Shown in pieces: positions 42,443 to 52,674 of a DNA stretch of 64,000 nucleotides. Below the pieces are notes generated by a model. It was not told the origin of the DNA. It saw nothing but the letters and a program-made list of their open reading frames with translations, and did no database searches. Both the position numbers and the translations under genes were made by a program. The stretch comes from Candidatus Symbiopectobacterium endolongispinus. GTDB taxonomy: Bacteria > Pseudomonadota > Gammaproteobacteria > Enterobacterales > Enterobacteriaceae. Position 1 is the stretch's first letter. Every line of letters starts with the position of its first letter. The DNA is taken from assembly GCF_018777385.1 (NCBI RefSeq), contig NZ_JAFJYB010000002.1:620001-684000 (forward strand), given 5' to 3'.

Positions 42443-43163
42443 GTGACGCCAACTATCGATCTTCTGCTAAACCATCGATCTATTCGTGCTTTTAGCACAC
42501 AGTCCATTGCGCCAGATGCGCGCGACGCCATTATTGCTGCTGCCCATAGCGCGTCCAGTTCGAGTTTTTTACAATGCAGCTCCATTATTCGCATTACCGA
42601 TCCTACGCTGCGCCAAACGTTGGTCCATTATTGTGACGATCAGCAGCATGTAGCCGCCGCCTAGTTTTGGGTGTTTTGTGCCGATTTCCATCGCCACCTG
42701 GACATTTTTCCGCAGGCGCAAACCGGGATGGCAGAGCAACTGCTGCTGGGATGTGTAGATACAGCGCTGATGGGGCAGAACGCACTGGTCGCGGCTGAAT
42801 CTCTGGGGCTGGGCGGGGTATTCATCGGCGGTATTCGCAATCACATTGCCGATGTCACCTCGCTGTTGGCGTTGCCACAGCAAGTCTTGCCGCTATTTGG
42901 CCTCTGTCTGGGCTACCCCTGCCGCGACGCCAGACCTCAAACCGCGCTTGCCCGCCTCGCTGGTGGTACATGAGAATGGCTATCAACCGTTAGATAAAGC
43001 GGCGTTGGCACGGTATGACCAGCAATTAGGAGATTACTACCAGCAGCGTGGCAGTAATCGTCGTCGCGACACCTGGAGTGAGCACGTGCAGCGCACACTG
43101 CAAAAAGAGCTGAGGCCCTTTATTCTGGACTACTTGCATCAGCAAGGCTGGGCAATCCGCTAA
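42443..43163 (+). pseudogene. nfsA: nfsA, oxygen-insensitive nitroreductase, stop + frameshift
   Basis: FMN-dependent NADPH nitroreductase A, 240 residues when repaired. It begins with GTG at 42443 (TPTIDLLLNHRSIRAF). The frame is broken by TAG at 42662-42664, where relatives have Glu (AAEFWVFCADF), and by one extra T near 42918 (GYP, then AATPDLKPRLPASLV in the next frame). The rest, including SSSFLQCSSIIRITD, AESLGLGGVFIGG and RRDTWSEHVQRTL, is well kept. rimK starts 18 bases after its stop, so the mRNA is presumably still made for rimK. Confidence 0.92.
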
Positions 43164-43181
43164 AACGTTGGTGAGGAACTG

Positions 43182-44054
43182 ATGAAGATCGCCATTTTAT
43201 CACGGGACGGCAGTCTGTACTCCTGCAAGCGGCTGCGTGAGGCCGCAGAAGCACGCAAGCACGTTGTTAATATTATTGATCCGCTCTCGTGCTATATGAA
43301 CATCAACTCTGCTGCACCCACGGTGCATTATCGCGGCCGCCAGTTGGTAAAATACGATGCGGTAATTCCTCGCATCGGCTCGCAAATTACCTTTTACGGC
43401 ACCGCAGTGTTGCGCCAGTTTGAAATACTGGGAAGCTTTGCGTTGAACAACGCGCTCTCAATCACTCGTGCGCGGGATAAGTTGCATTCGCTGCAACTGC
43501 TGGCGCGCGATGGCATCGATTTGCCAATCACCGGTTTTGCGCATTCACCGGACGATACCAGCGATCTGATCGATATGGTGGGCGGAGCACCGCTGGTGGT
43601 TAAACTTGTGGAGGGCACTCAGGGGATAGGTGTGGTGTTGGCGGAAACGCGTCAGGCGGCCGAAAGCGTGATTGATGCATTTCGCGGCCTGAATGCGCAC
43701 ATTCTGGTTCAGGAGTATGTGTGCGGGGCGCAGGGTAGGGACATTCGCTGTCTGGTGATTGGCAATGAAGTCGTCGCGGCCATCGAACGTCAGGCCAAAG
43801 AAGGGGATTTCCGTTCCAATTTGCACCGTGGCGGCACCGCGCGCCCGGTCATTATCACGGAGCGTGCCATTGCAGTGGAAGCAACGCAAACGCTGGGCTT
43901 GAGCGTGGCGGGCGTGGATATTTTGCGCGCGACGCGTGGGCCGCTGGTGATTGAGGTAAACGCTTCTCCCGGTCTGGAAGGGATAGAACGCACTACCCAA
44001 CTGGATATTGTCGACATGATGATGGATTTCATTGAGCAGCATGCGCGCGATTGA
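43182..44054 (+). CDS. rimK: RimK, ribosomal protein S6 glutamate ligase
   Basis: ATP-grasp ligase that adds glutamates to the C-terminus of ribosomal protein S6; 290 residues (E. coli 300, slightly shorter at the C-end). Motifs include the N-terminal [20 protein letters not shown], the ATP-grasp core [20 protein letters not shown], and the metal/ATP segment [19 protein letters not shown] good GGTGAGGA ribosome binding site lies just before the ATG. Downstream of dead nfsA and upstream of ybjN as in E. coli. Intact, in contrast to rimO. Confidence 0.93.
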   Translation: MKIAILSRDGSLYSCKRLREAAEARKHVVNIIDPLSCYMNINSAAPTVHYRGRQLVKYDAVIPRIGSQITFYGTAVLRQFEILGSFALNNALSITRARDKLHSLQLLARDGIDLPITGFAHSPDDTSDLIDMVGGAPLVVKLVEGTQGIGVVLAETRQAAESVIDAFRGLNAHILVQEYVCGAQGRDIRCLVIGNEVVAAIERQAKEGDFRSNLHRGGTARPVIITERAIAVEATQTLGLSVAGVDILRATRGPLVIEVNASPGLEGIERTTQLDIVDMMMDFIEQHARD

Positions 44055-44161
44055 ATGTCGCCAGCATGATAGGCAATCCCGCTTTTCTATTGGTATCGTA
44101 CGCAAATTTTACGTAAGCTAGTAAGGTTTTTACGTTACAGGCGCAAATGAGGCAAATTATG

Positions 44162-44641
44162 ATGGATTCACTCATCGTTCCGGATCTGAATCTGCTGCGG
44201 CGGTGGTTGGATCAACTCAATATTCTCTATTTTGAATGTGACTCCTGTCAGGCGTTGCATTTGCCCCATATGCAGAATTTCGATGGTATTTTCGATGCCA
44301 AGGTCGATCTGGTGGACGGTGTTGTTTTATTTTCTGCGCTGGCCGAGGTGAAGCCCAGCGCCTTGATTTCGCTGGCGGGCAACCTGAGCCAAATCAATGC
44401 CAGCTCCTTGACGGTGAAAGCCTTTCTTGATGTGCAAGACGATAATCTGCCAAAGCTAATCGTTTGTCAGACGCTCGACGTGGCGGCAGGCGTGGTCATT
44501 GAGCAGTTCCGCCACTTTATGCAGCAGTCAGAAGAGCAGATCTCCATGGTTATTCTGGAAGCCTGTGCTAACAATATGCTGTTTCTCGGTGAAGAAGAAG
44601 AGACCTCTCCTGCGCGCACTCTGTCACACAGTCTGCATTGA
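44162..44641 (+). CDS. ybjN: YbjN, sensory-transduction-like regulator
   Basis: 159-residue cytoplasmic protein. E. coli YbjN affects motility, fimbriae and stress tolerance by an unknown mechanism. MDSLIVPDLNLLRRWLDQLN and FECDSCQALHLPHMQNFDG align directly with E. coli YbjN (MTSLVVPGLD; FFECDNCQALHLPHMQNF). Two adjacent ATG codons (44159, 44162) follow a GAGG; the second fits the family start. Intact and followed by a terminator. Confidence 0.87.
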   Translation: MDSLIVPDLNLLRRWLDQLNILYFECDSCQALHLPHMQNFDGIFDAKVDLVDGVVLFSALAEVKPSALISLAGNLSQINASSLTVKAFLDVQDDNLPKLIVCQTLDVAAGVVIEQFRHFMQQSEEQISMVILEACANNMLFLGEEEETSPARTLSHSLH

Positions 44642-44645
44642 TTCT

Positions 44646-44676
44646 GTTGCTGCCTGCGGGCAGCAATCATTTTTTC
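44646..44676 (+). terminator. Terminator of ybjN
   Basis: TTGCTGCC pairs with GGCAGCAA around a short loop and is followed by ATCA and six T. Confidence 0.8.
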
Positions 44677-45024
44677 TTATTTCCCTGTTGCCTTTGGTTT
44701 ATTCTGCTAAAAATCTTTTTTTCGATATATTCCACCGCCCAGAGTTAAGACTTCCCGTTCACCGCGCCAACTCCTGCATAATTAATCGATAAAAGCCGTT
44801 TTTTACGTTGCACATATAGCACCGCGAACACGAGGCGGTTATGCTAACTTCCTGTGACCGTCAGGTGATGACAATGCATTTATGTCTGTGTGTACTATGA
44901 TTATTTTAGTGCATAGCCATTCAACATCCCCGCCTGTCGGCGCGATAAATTCAGGTATGTGTCCGGTATCGTCCTGATACGGATTTTATTCCATGATTCA
45001 CCCCTGGTATGGAGGAAGGAACGG
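44677..45024. other. Upstream region of the potFGHI operon
   Basis: About 350 bases without a gene, AT-rich near 44690-44730 and 44770-44900. It ends in a strong GGAGGAAGG ribosome binding site 6-14 bases before potF. It must hold the pot promoter; no specific operator is proposed. Confidence 0.5.
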
Positions 45025-46134
45025 ATGTTCACCCAACGTAAAACATGGCTCTCTGGTGTTGTTGCCGGCTTGATGATGGCCGCGTCCGTCACCGCATCTG
45101 CGGAAGAAAAAACGCTGCATGTGTATAACTGGTCAGATTACATTGCGCCGGACACCCTGAGCAATTTCCAGAAAGAAACAGGCATCAAAGTCGTTTATGA
45201 CGTGTTTGACTCCAACGAAGTGTTGGAAGGCAAACTGATGGCGGGCAGCACCGGTTTTGATCTGGTCGTGCCTTCTGCCAGCTTTCTTGAGCGTCAGCTT
45301 GCCGCTGGTGTTTTCCAGCCGCTGGATAAAAGCAAACTGCCTAACTACAAAAACCTCGATCCTGAGCTGATGAAGCTGATTTCTCAGCACGATCCTGACA
45401 ACAAATATGCGATTCCCTACCTGTGGGCCACCACAGGCATTGGCTTTAACATCGATAAAGTCAAAGCCGCGCTGGGTGCGGATGCGCCAATCGACAATTG
45501 GGATCTGGTGTTGAAGCCGGAAAATCTGGAAAAACTGAAAATCTGTGGCGTTGCCTTCCTGGATGCGCCAGAAGAGATTTTCGCGACCGTGCTGAATTAT
45601 CAGGGTAAAGATCCGAACAGCACCAAGGCCTATGATTACAGCAAAGGTGCAACTGACCTGCTGCTGAAATTACGCCCGAGCATCCGCTATTTCCACTCTT
45701 CGCAGTACATCAACGATCTGGCTAACGGTGACATCTGCGTGGCTATTGGCTGGGCCGGAGACGTGAAACAGGCGGCTAACCGTGCCAAGGAAGCGAAGAA
45801 CGGTGTGAACATTGGCTACAGCATTCCGAAGCAAGGGGCTCTGGCATTCTTTGACGTGCTCGCGATGCCAGCGGATGCCAAGAACAAAGAGGAAGCTTAC
45901 CAGTTCCTTAACTACCTGATGAAACCGGAAGTGATTGCCAATATCAGCAATTACGTCTTCTACGCCAACGGTAACAAAGCTTCCGTGCCACTGGTTGATG
46001 AAGCGGTGCGTAACGATCCGGGCATCTTCCCGCCGGATGACGTGCGTGCCAAGCTGTTTACGCTCAAAGTGCAATCACCGCAGATTGATCGCGCGCGTAC
46101 CCGTGCCTGGACCAAGGTAAAAAGCGGCAATTAA
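45025..46134 (+). CDS. potF: PotF, putrescine-binding protein
   Basis: Periplasmic putrescine-binding protein of the PotFGHI ABC importer, 369 residues (E. coli 370). The signal peptide is [20 protein letters not shown] and processing falls before [13 protein letters not shown]. Polyamine-binding residues are in [22 protein letters not shown] and [12 protein letters not shown]. The ATG at 45025 has a GGAGG just upstream. First gene of an intact four-gene operon. Confidence 0.95.
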   Translation: MFTQRKTWLSGVVAGLMMAASVTASAEEKTLHVYNWSDYIAPDTLSNFQKETGIKVVYDVFDSNEVLEGKLMAGSTGFDLVVPSASFLERQLAAGVFQPLDKSKLPNYKNLDPELMKLISQHDPDNKYAIPYLWATTGIGFNIDKVKAALGADAPIDNWDLVLKPENLEKLKICGVAFLDAPEEIFATVLNYQGKDPNSTKAYDYSKGATDLLLKLRPSIRYFHSSQYINDLANGDICVAIGWAGDVKQAANRAKEAKNGVNIGYSIPKQGALAFFDVLAMPADAKNKEEAYQFLNYLMKPEVIANISNYVFYANGNKASVPLVDEAVRNDPGIFPPDDVRAKLFTLKVQSPQIDRARTRAWTKVKSGN

Positions 46135-46298
46135 CTGTTTTTGTACGTTGAGATTATGTGATAATCCGCAGGCGGCTAATCCCCGCCTGTTTGTGCTGTA
46201 TGTGGTGTAACGCATGGAGGGAGAGAGGGGGCTTGTCGTAGATCCTTCTCCACCGTGGGTTATTCGTTTGTTCTGCTTTTGCCGGAGAGCAATGCTAA

Positions 46299-47432
46299 GT
46301 GAATGATGCAATTTCCCGTCCCCAGCCTAAAACGCAAAAGGCCGTAACGCCACTGTTGGAAGTGCGCAATTTGACCAAATCCTTTGACGGTCAGGCGGCG
46401 GTGGATGATGTAAGTCTGACTATCTACAAAGGTGAGATTTTCGCACTGCTGGGGGCTTCCGGCTGTGGTAAATCCACCTTATTACGCATGTTGGCTGGTT
46501 TTGAACACCCTACTCAGGGGCAGATTGTGCTGGATGGGCAGGATCTGTCGCTGGTGCCGCCCTATCAGCGCCCCATCAATATGATGTTTCAGTCCTATGC
46601 CCTGTTTCCGCATATGACGGTTGAGAAGAATATAGCGTTCGGTTTGAAGCAGGACAAGCTGTCCCGCGCTGAAATTAAAGACCGGGTGGAAGAAATGCTG
46701 ACGTTGGTGCATATGCGGGAGTTTGCCGGACGCAAACCGCATCAGCTCTCCGGTGGTCAGCGTCAGCGCGTGGCACTGGCGCGCAGTTTGGCGAAACGCC
46801 CGAAACTGCTGCTGCTGGATGAACCGATGGGCGCACTGGACAAAAAGCTGCGCGACCGTATGCAACTGGAAGTAGTGGATATTCTTGAGCGTGTCGGCGT
46901 GACCTGTGTGATGGTAACCCACGATCAGGAAGAGGCCATGGCCATGGCCGGGCGCATCGCCATCATGAATCGCGGCAAGTTTGTGCAAATTGGCGAGCCG
47001 GAAGAGATTTACGAACACCCGACCACGCGTTTCAGCGCTGAATTTATAGGCTCGGTCAATATGTTTGAAGGGTTGCTGAAAGAGCGTCAGGACGATGCAT
47101 TGATTATTCAGAGCCCGGGTCTGGTTCATCCGCTGAAAGTGAATACTGATGTTTCTGTGGTAGATGGCGTACCGGTGCATGTCGCATTGCGCCCCGAAAA
47201 AATCATGCTGTGTGAAGAGGTGACCGAAGACGTCTGTAACTTTGCTGTCGGTGAAGTGGTGCATATTGCTTATCTGGGCGATCTGTCGATTTACCATGTG
47301 CGTCTCAACAGTGGGCAAATCATCAGTGCCCAGCTGCAAAATGCTTACCGCTATCGCAAAGGCGCCCCCACCTGGGGTGACGAAGTGCGCTTGTGTTGGG
47401 AAGCATACAGCTGTGTGGTGTTGACGGTGTGA
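46299..47432 (+). CDS. potG: PotG, putrescine importer ATPase
   Basis: ABC ATPase of the putrescine importer, 377 residues as in E. coli. It probably starts at GTG 46299 (NDAISRPQPKTQKAVTP). Walker A is GASGCGKST, the signature LSGGQRQRVALARSL, Walker B LLLLDEPMGALD, and the H-loop CVMVTHDQEEAM. A C-terminal TOBE domain (PVHVALRPEKIMLCEE) follows. It partners with PotH/PotI at the inner membrane. Intact. Confidence 0.95.
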   Translation: MNDAISRPQPKTQKAVTPLLEVRNLTKSFDGQAAVDDVSLTIYKGEIFALLGASGCGKSTLLRMLAGFEHPTQGQIVLDGQDLSLVPPYQRPINMMFQSYALFPHMTVEKNIAFGLKQDKLSRAEIKDRVEEMLTLVHMREFAGRKPHQLSGGQRQRVALARSLAKRPKLLLLDEPMGALDKKLRDRMQLEVVDILERVGVTCVMVTHDQEEAMAMAGRIAIMNRGKFVQIGEPEEIYEHPTTRFSAEFIGSVNMFEGLLKERQDDALIIQSPGLVHPLKVNTDVSVVDGVPVHVALRPEKIMLCEEVTEDVCNFAVGEVVHIAYLGDLSIYHVRLNSGQIISAQLQNAYRYRKGAPTWGDEVRLCWEAYSCVVLTV

Positions 47433-47444
47433 TAGGGCGAGATA

Positions 47445-48413
47445 ATGACCATGTTTCCTAAACATAACTTTTCGGATGGCAAAGCGGCGGAACCACCTGA
47501 TGTGCCGCGCAGTCCTCTGCGCCTGCTGTTGACGCAGTGGCACCTGAAATACGGGCGCAAACTGGTGATCGCGCTGCCGTATATCTGGCTTATTCTGCTG
47601 TTTATGCTGCCGTTCCTGATTGTTTTCAAAATCAGTCTGGCAGAAATGGCACGCGCGGTGCCACCCTATACCGATTTGCTCTCCTGGGCGGATGATGAGT
47701 TCGATATCACCCTCAATCTGGGCAACTATCTTCATCTGCTTGATGACCCGCTCTATTTTGAAGCCTATTTGCAGTCGCTGAAAGTCGCTGCTGTGTCGAC
47801 GGTACTCTGCCTGATCATTGACTATCCGCTGGCATGGGCTGTCGCACACAGCCAGCCTTCAACGCGCAACATTTTGCTGTTGTTGGTTATCCTGCCTTCC
47901 TGGACCTCATTTCTTATTCGCGTATATGCCTGGATGGGGATCCTGAAGAACAACGGGATATTGAATAACTTCCTGCTGTGGCTGGGCATCATTGATGAGC
48001 CGCTGATCATCCTGCACACCAACCTGGCGGTGTACATCGGTATCGTCTACTCCTATCTGCCGTTTATGGTGTTGCCGATTTATACCGCGTTGACCCGCCT
48101 GGATTATTCGCTGGTGGAAGCCTCACTGGATTTAGGTGCGCGTCCGTTGAAAACCTTCTTCCACGTGATTGTGCCGCTGACCAAAGGCGGTATTATCGCC
48201 GGTTCCATGCTGGTGTTTATCCCGGCGGTCGGGGAGTACGTGATCCCTGAGTTGTTAGGCGGTCCGGACAGCATCATGATTGGTCGTATCCTGTGGCAAG
48301 AGTTCTTTAACAACCGCGACTGGCCGGTAGCCTCTGCGGTAGCGACCATTATGCTGTTGCTGCTGATTGTGCCCATCATGTGGTTCCAAAAGCATCAGAA
48401 CAAAAGTACGTGA
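47445..48413 (+). CDS. potH: PotH, putrescine importer permease
   Basis: Inner-membrane permease of the putrescine importer, 322 residues with six main hydrophobic segments. A cytoplasmic N-terminal tail precedes the first helix (LPYIWLILLFMLPFLIVFKI). The conserved loop for ATPase contact is around VEASLDLGARPLKTFFHVIV. It lies 12 bases after potG and 8 before potI. Intact. Confidence 0.94.
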   Translation: MTMFPKHNFSDGKAAEPPDVPRSPLRLLLTQWHLKYGRKLVIALPYIWLILLFMLPFLIVFKISLAEMARAVPPYTDLLSWADDEFDITLNLGNYLHLLDDPLYFEAYLQSLKVAAVSTVLCLIIDYPLAWAVAHSQPSTRNILLLLVILPSWTSFLIRVYAWMGILKNNGILNNFLLWLGIIDEPLIILHTNLAVYIGIVYSYLPFMVLPIYTALTRLDYSLVEASLDLGARPLKTFFHVIVPLTKGGIIAGSMLVFIPAVGEYVIPELLGGPDSIMIGRILWQEFFNNRDWPVASAVATIMLLLLIVPIMWFQKHQNKST

Positions 48414-48421
48414 GATCAGGC

Positions 48422-49267
48422 ATGAATAATTTACCTGTGGTTCGTTCTCCGTGGCGTACCCTGATTCTGGTTATCGGCTTTACTTTTTTGTATGCGCCGA
48501 TGCTGATGCTGGTGATTTACTCTTTCAACAGTTCCAAACTGGTGACGGTGTGGGTGGGGTGGTCGACTCAATGGTACAGCGCACTGTTCCATGACAGCGC
48601 CATGATGACCGCCGTGGCATTAAGCCTGACTATTGCTGCCGCCTCCGCCACCATGGCGGTGGTGCTCGGCACGCTGGCGGCGGTGGTGATGGTGCGTTTT
48701 GGCAGCTTTCGCGGCTCCAACGGCTTTGCATTTATGCTGACTGCGCCGCTGGTAATGCCTGATGTAATTACTGGCTTGTCGTTGCTGTTGCTGTTTGTGG
48801 CGCTGGGTCATGCTATCGGCTGGTCCTCGGAGCGCGGTATGCTGACCATCTGGCTGGCCCATGTGACCTTCTGTACCGCCTATGTCACCGTGGTCATCAG
48901 TGCGCGACTGCGCGAACTGGATCGTTCCATTGAGGAAGCGGCCATGGATCTGGGGGCTGCACCGCTCAAAGTGTTTTTCATCATCACTGTCCCGATGATT
49001 GCGCCAGCGCTGGTTTCCGGCTGGCTGCTGGCGTTTACGCTGTCGCTGGACGATCTGGTGATCGCCAGTTTCGTTTCCGGACCGGGTGCCACAACGCTGC
49101 CGATGCTGGTGTTCTCCAGTGTGCGAATGGGCGTTAATCCGCAAATTAACGCCCTGGCATCGCTGATATCATTGGTGGTAGGTGTGATTGGCTTGATTGC
49201 CTGGTGGTTTATGGCACGTGCGGAGAAGCAGCGTATTCGTGATATGCAGCGAGCCAGACACGGTTGA
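48422..49267 (+). CDS. potI: PotI, putrescine importer permease
   Basis: Second permease of the putrescine importer, 281 residues (E. coli 281). Six hydrophobic segments start with LILVIGFTFLYAPMLMLVIY. The EAA loop reads SIEEAAMDLGAAPLKVFF. The ATG at 48422 lies just after the potH stop and was preferred to an upstream start inside potH. Last gene of the operon, followed by a hairpin at 49296. Intact. Confidence 0.94.
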   Translation: MNNLPVVRSPWRTLILVIGFTFLYAPMLMLVIYSFNSSKLVTVWVGWSTQWYSALFHDSAMMTAVALSLTIAAASATMAVVLGTLAAVVMVRFGSFRGSNGFAFMLTAPLVMPDVITGLSLLLLFVALGHAIGWSSERGMLTIWLAHVTFCTAYVTVVISARLRELDRSIEEAAMDLGAAPLKVFFIITVPMIAPALVSGWLLAFTLSLDDLVIASFVSGPGATTLPMLVFSSVRMGVNPQINALASLISLVVGVIGLIAWWFMARAEKQRIRDMQRARHG

Positions 49268-49295
49268 GCTAAGTGCTAAGGATATAAACTGCACA

Positions 49296-49319
49296 GCGCC
49301 ACCTCTCCGGTGGCGCTGC
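49296..49319 (+). terminator. Hairpin after potI
   Basis: AGCGCCACC pairs with GGTGGCGCT across a five-base loop, about 30 bases after the potI stop. The following T content is weak (CTGTCTCTG), so termination may be partial. Confidence 0.55.
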
Positions 49320-49346
49320 TGTCTCTGTAAAGGAAACCGACTAACG

Positions 49347-49823
49347 ATGCTGCAAAGCAAGAAGACCACTGGTTGCACAAGGTAATTATGCCCCTGTCGC
49401 TTTGACAGTCGCGGGCATTGGTATTATCGCCACCTGTGTACTGAGCCTTGTTATGCTGCTGTGGGATCTGGGATTAAGCAGTTTTGGTGGCTGGATTGGC
49501 AGCAGCGCAGAGTCCTGGGATTCAACGCTGGTGTTATTGGCCGCTCTGGTGATTCTTTGCTTTGAGGTACGCTGCGGTGTGGCGGTGATGGCAGGGAAAA
49601 ACTGGGGTCGTTGGGGCTACCTCATTGGTCAGGGGGTGATCTCTGGCTACATGCTGCTGGCCCATTTTAGCGATTTTTTGCCTGACATTTTCACTTTAGC
49701 GGAGAGACAAGCTGGGACGTTCTACACCAGTTTGCCACACAGCGTCTGCCTGACGTACTCGTGCTTTTCTTGCTTTTTGTCCCGCACCGTAGCCGCCGTT
49801 TTTTTCAGCGTGACACCGCGTAG
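49347..49823 (+). pseudogene. ybjO: ybjO, inner-membrane protein, frame-shifted at both ends
   Basis: DUF2593 membrane protein of about 160 residues, unknown function, in its usual place between potI and rlmC. The ATG at 49347 (MLQSKKT) is followed by a shift within about 30 bases. The core (ALTVAGIGIIATCVLSLVML; LLAALVILCFEVRCGVAVMA) lies in the next frame. A second shift near 49715 puts the family C-terminus QRLPDVLVLFLLFVPHRSRR in yet another frame, ending at the TAG 49821-49823. At least two indels, so dead. Confidence 0.82.
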
Positions 49824-49917
49824 CGCTGTGCCATCGTGCCGATCGGTGCGCGACTACAAGACATCGTGCCTGACGGTGCTATAATGCCGCCCCGACTTTA
49901 TTAACTCCTCTTCTTCT

Positions 49918-51041
49918 ATGCAGTGTGCACTATATACCGAAGGCAGTTGCCGCTCCTGCCAGTGGCTGGAAAAGCCTTATACACAGCAGTTGTCTGACAA
50001 GCAGCAACATCTGGCTGCGCTGCTGGACAAACAGGCGGTGGGGACTTGGCTGCCCGTGGTTTCCTCGCCACAGCAGGCTTTTCGCAACAAGGCTAAAATG
50101 GTGGTCAGTGGCAGCGTCGAACGCCCGGTGTTCGGTATTCTGCGCCAGGATGGCAGCGCGGTCGATTTGTGTGACTGTCCGCTTTACCCGGCGTCGTTCG
50201 CGCCGGTGCTTGATGTGCTCAAAACGTTTATTGCGCGCGCTGGGCTGACGCCCTATCAGGTGCGGTGAATTAAAATATCTGCTGCTGACGGAGAGCCGCT
50301 TGCGCGGTGAGTTTATGCTGCGCTTCGTGTTGCGCTCTAAAACCAAGCTGGCGCAGTTACAACAGGCGCTTCCCTGGTTACAGCAGCAGTTGCCTTAGTT
50401 GTCAGTTATCTCAGCCAATATCCAGCCTGTTCATCAGGCGATTCTGGAAGGGGAAGGGGAGATTGCGTTGACGGAAAACCAGATGCTGGAAGAGGCGTTC
50501 AATCAGGTACCACTTTTCTTGCGACCGCGCGGTTTCTTTCAAACTAACCCACAAGTCGCCGCCACACTTTATGCCACGGCGCGTGACTGGGTTGCCGCGC
50601 TGCCGGTGACCAGCATGTGGGATCTGTTTTGCGGCGTCGGTGGTTTTGGATTGCACTGTGCCACGCCGGACATGCCTTTGACCGGTATTGAAATTAGCGC
50701 CGAGGCTATTGCCTGCGCGCAGCGCTCCGCCACACAGCTTGGGTTGATGCAGGTGACATTTCAGGCGCTGGACTCCACACAATTTGCCACTGGCAATGCC
50801 AGTGCGCCGGATCTGGTGATAGTAAACCCACCACGACGCGGCATAGGGCGAGAGCTGTGTGCGTATCTGAGCCAGATGGCCCCGGCGTATATCCTCTACT
50901 CAAGCTGTAATGCACAGACCATGGCAAGTGATATCAGTTTGTTGCCGGGATACGGGATACCGGATTATCCAGGTGCAACTGTTCGACATGTTCCCGCATA
51001 CCGCGCACTATGAGGTGCTAACGCTATTGCGGCGTGGGTAA
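49918..51041 (+). pseudogene. rlmC: rlmC (rumB), 23S rRNA m5U747 methyltransferase, broken
   Basis: SAM-dependent 23S rRNA uracil-C5 methyltransferase, about 375 residues. The N-terminus is intact with the iron-sulfur cysteines ([28 protein letters not shown]). A small deletion near 50265 shifts the frame after LTPYQVR. A TAG at 50397-50399 sits after LPWLQQQLP, where relatives have Gln. The methyltransferase core is open ([45 protein letters not shown]). A final shift near 50955 moves [19 protein letters not shown] to another frame. Three lesions. Confidence 0.93.
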
Positions 51042-51060
51042 TGCTCAGGAAAAAGAGACA

Positions 51061-51082
51061 AAAAAAAGCGCCCGAGGGCGCT
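51061..51082 (-). terminator. Terminator of artJ
   Basis: AAGCGCCC and GGGCGCTT form a stem. Read leftward it is followed by seven T, about 20 bases past the artJ stop. It also faces the end of rlmC. Confidence 0.8.
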
Positions 51083-51100
51083 TGTTGACCAGACTCTGAC

Positions 51101-51832
51101 TTATTGTGGGAACCATTTGTCGTTGATGGCTTTATAGGTACCGTCTGCTTTGATGGCTTCCAGCGCGCCGTTCAATTTTGCCAGCAGTGCTTTGTCATCA
51201 GGACGAACGGCGATACCGAGACCGGTGCCGAAGTATTCCGCGTCAGTAACATGTTCGCCAACGGTTGCCAGTTCCGGGTTGTTCTTGATCCACTCATTGA
51301 CCACCGCCGTATCACCGAAAACGCCGTCGATGCGTCCGTTTTTCAAATCCAGCACCGCATTTTGATAGCTGTCGTAGGAGACGGTCTGCACTTCCGGATG
51401 CTTGTCATTCATGTACTTCTGGTGTGTGGTACCGTTTTCCATCCCGATGCGCTTGCCTTTCATGGCGGCAAAATCACTGAATTTGCCCTTCTGCGCGATA
51501 ACCACGGCAGAGTTGGCATCATAGGGCTGGGTAAAGGCCACTTGCTTGCTGCGATCTGGGGTGATGCCCATCCCGGAGATCACGGCATCGTAACGACGGA
51601 ATTTCAGCGCCGGAATCAGGCTGTCGAAAGCCTGGTTGGTGAAGGTGCAGTTAGCTTGCATCTGTTTGCACAGGGCTTTCGCCAGATCCATATCAAAGCC
51701 GACGATCTCGTTGTTGGCATCGAGAGATTCAAATGGCGGATAGGTGGCGGAGGCGGCAAAACGGATAGTGTCTGCGGCGTTAGCACCAAATGCCATACCT
51801 GCCAGTAACGTGGCGACCACGAATTTTTTCAT
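51101..51832 (-). CDS. artJ: ArtJ, arginine-binding protein
   Basis: Periplasmic L-arginine-binding protein of the Art ABC importer, 243 residues. The signal peptide MKKFVVATLLAGMAFGANA ends before ADTIRFAASATYPPFESLD, the family-3 amino acid binding start. Ligand residues appear in GMGITPDRSKQVAFTQPYD, GMENGTTHQKYMNDKHPE and DGVFGDTAVVNEW. The ATG at 51830-51832 excludes a 30-residue upstream extension. It has its own promoter region and terminator apart from artMQIP. Intact. Confidence 0.94.
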   Translation of the reverse strand: MKKFVVATLLAGMAFGANAADTIRFAASATYPPFESLDANNEIVGFDMDLAKALCKQMQANCTFTNQAFDSLIPALKFRRYDAVISGMGITPDRSKQVAFTQPYDANSAVVIAQKGKFSDFAAMKGKRIGMENGTTHQKYMNDKHPEVQTVSYDSYQNAVLDLKNGRIDGVFGDTAVVNEWIKNNPELATVGEHVTDAEYFGTGLGIAVRPDDKALLAKLNGALEAIKADGTYKAINDKWFPQ

Positions 51833-51907
51833 GTTGTGCTCCAACGATTTTTTTAAATTTCTCCTGCGGCATGCTTCCCGCTCAACGGCAATCACATTGC
51901 CATTAAG

Positions 51908-51943
51908 TGAATTGATATGCAAATAAAATGATTAAAAATACAT
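51908..51943 (-). promoter_or_regulatory. Putative paired ARG boxes (ArgR) upstream of artJ
   Basis: TGAATTGATATGCA (51908-51921) and ATGATTAAAAATACAT (51928-51943) resemble the ArgR operator core TGAATN4ATTCA, in the usual tandem arrangement. They lie about 75-110 bases before the artJ start. E. coli artJ is ArgR-repressed. The match is partial. Confidence 0.45.
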
Positions 51944-51964
51944 TTGAGTGGTGATAAAACAGAC

Positions 51965-51991
51965 AAAAAGCAGGCCGAGGCCTGCTTTTTG
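51965..51991 (-). terminator. Terminator of artPIQM
   Basis: AAAAAGCAGGCC pairs with GGCCTGCTTTTT with almost no loop, giving T-runs both ways, just past the artM stop. Confidence 0.82.
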
Positions 51992-52005
51992 TCGTACAAG
52001 ATGGA

Positions 52006-52674
52006 TCAGTTACGGTGTTCAAACGCCAGTGCACGTCGTTCGATGAGCCGCATCAGCAATGTTAACAACCCATTGACGCACAGGTAAATAATCCCTGCGG
52101 CACCGAACACGGCGACATCGTAGGTACGACCATACATCAGTTGGCTGTGACCCATCACCTCCATCAGCGTGATGGTATAAGCCAGCGAGGTACTTTTAAA
52201 CACCAACACCACTTCGTTTGAATAGGACGATAGGGCGCGTTTGAAGGCATAGGGCAGCAAAATACGCAATGTTTGTGCCGGTGACATACCCAGCGCTGCG
52301 CAGGATTGCCACTGCCCGGAAGGTATGGCGCGTACCGCACCGTAAAACAGTTGCGTAGTATAGGCCGCGCTGTTTAATGCCAGCGCAATCATGGCGCACA
52401 GCCAGGGTTGAGAGAGCAAGTGCCACAACCACTGGATCTGCTGGATTGCCGGAAACTGGCCCGGACCATAGTAGATCAGGAAGATTTGCACCAGCAGCGG
52501 TGTGCCGGTAAACAGCGTGATGTACGCCCGGGATAGCAGCGACAACACCGGTGTTTTTAACGCAAGCACTGTCGTCAGCACCAAAGAGATAACCAGTGCG
52601 GCAATCAGCGCCACCAGCGTAAGGCTAAGGCTGGTGTGCAACCCTTTGAGCAATTCAGGTAAGTAGGCGAGCAT
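52006..52674 (-). CDS. artM: ArtM, arginine importer permease
   Basis: Inner-membrane permease of the arginine ABC importer, 222 residues as in E. coli. The HisMQ-type domain has five main hydrophobic segments. The ATPase-contact loop is around QSCAALGMSPAQTLRILLPY. Start and artQ stop share one base, so translation is coupled. Intact. Confidence 0.94.
   Translation of the reverse strand: MLAYLPELLKGLHTSLSLTLVALIAALVISLVLTTVLALKTPVLSLLSRAYITLFTGTPLLVQIFLIYYGPGQFPAIQQIQWLWHLLSQPWLCAMIALALNSAAYTTQLFYGAVRAIPSGQWQSCAALGMSPAQTLRILLPYAFKRALSSYSNEVVLVFKSTSLAYTITLMEVMGHSQLMYGRTYDVAVFGAAGIIYLCVNGLLTLLMRLIERRALAFEHRN

Noticed and set aside
46482-47849. Long 455-codon open frame on the minus strand across potG and potH
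   Set aside because: It is antisense to two well-conserved genes, His/Gln-rich as expected of a shadow frame, and has no family resemblance.
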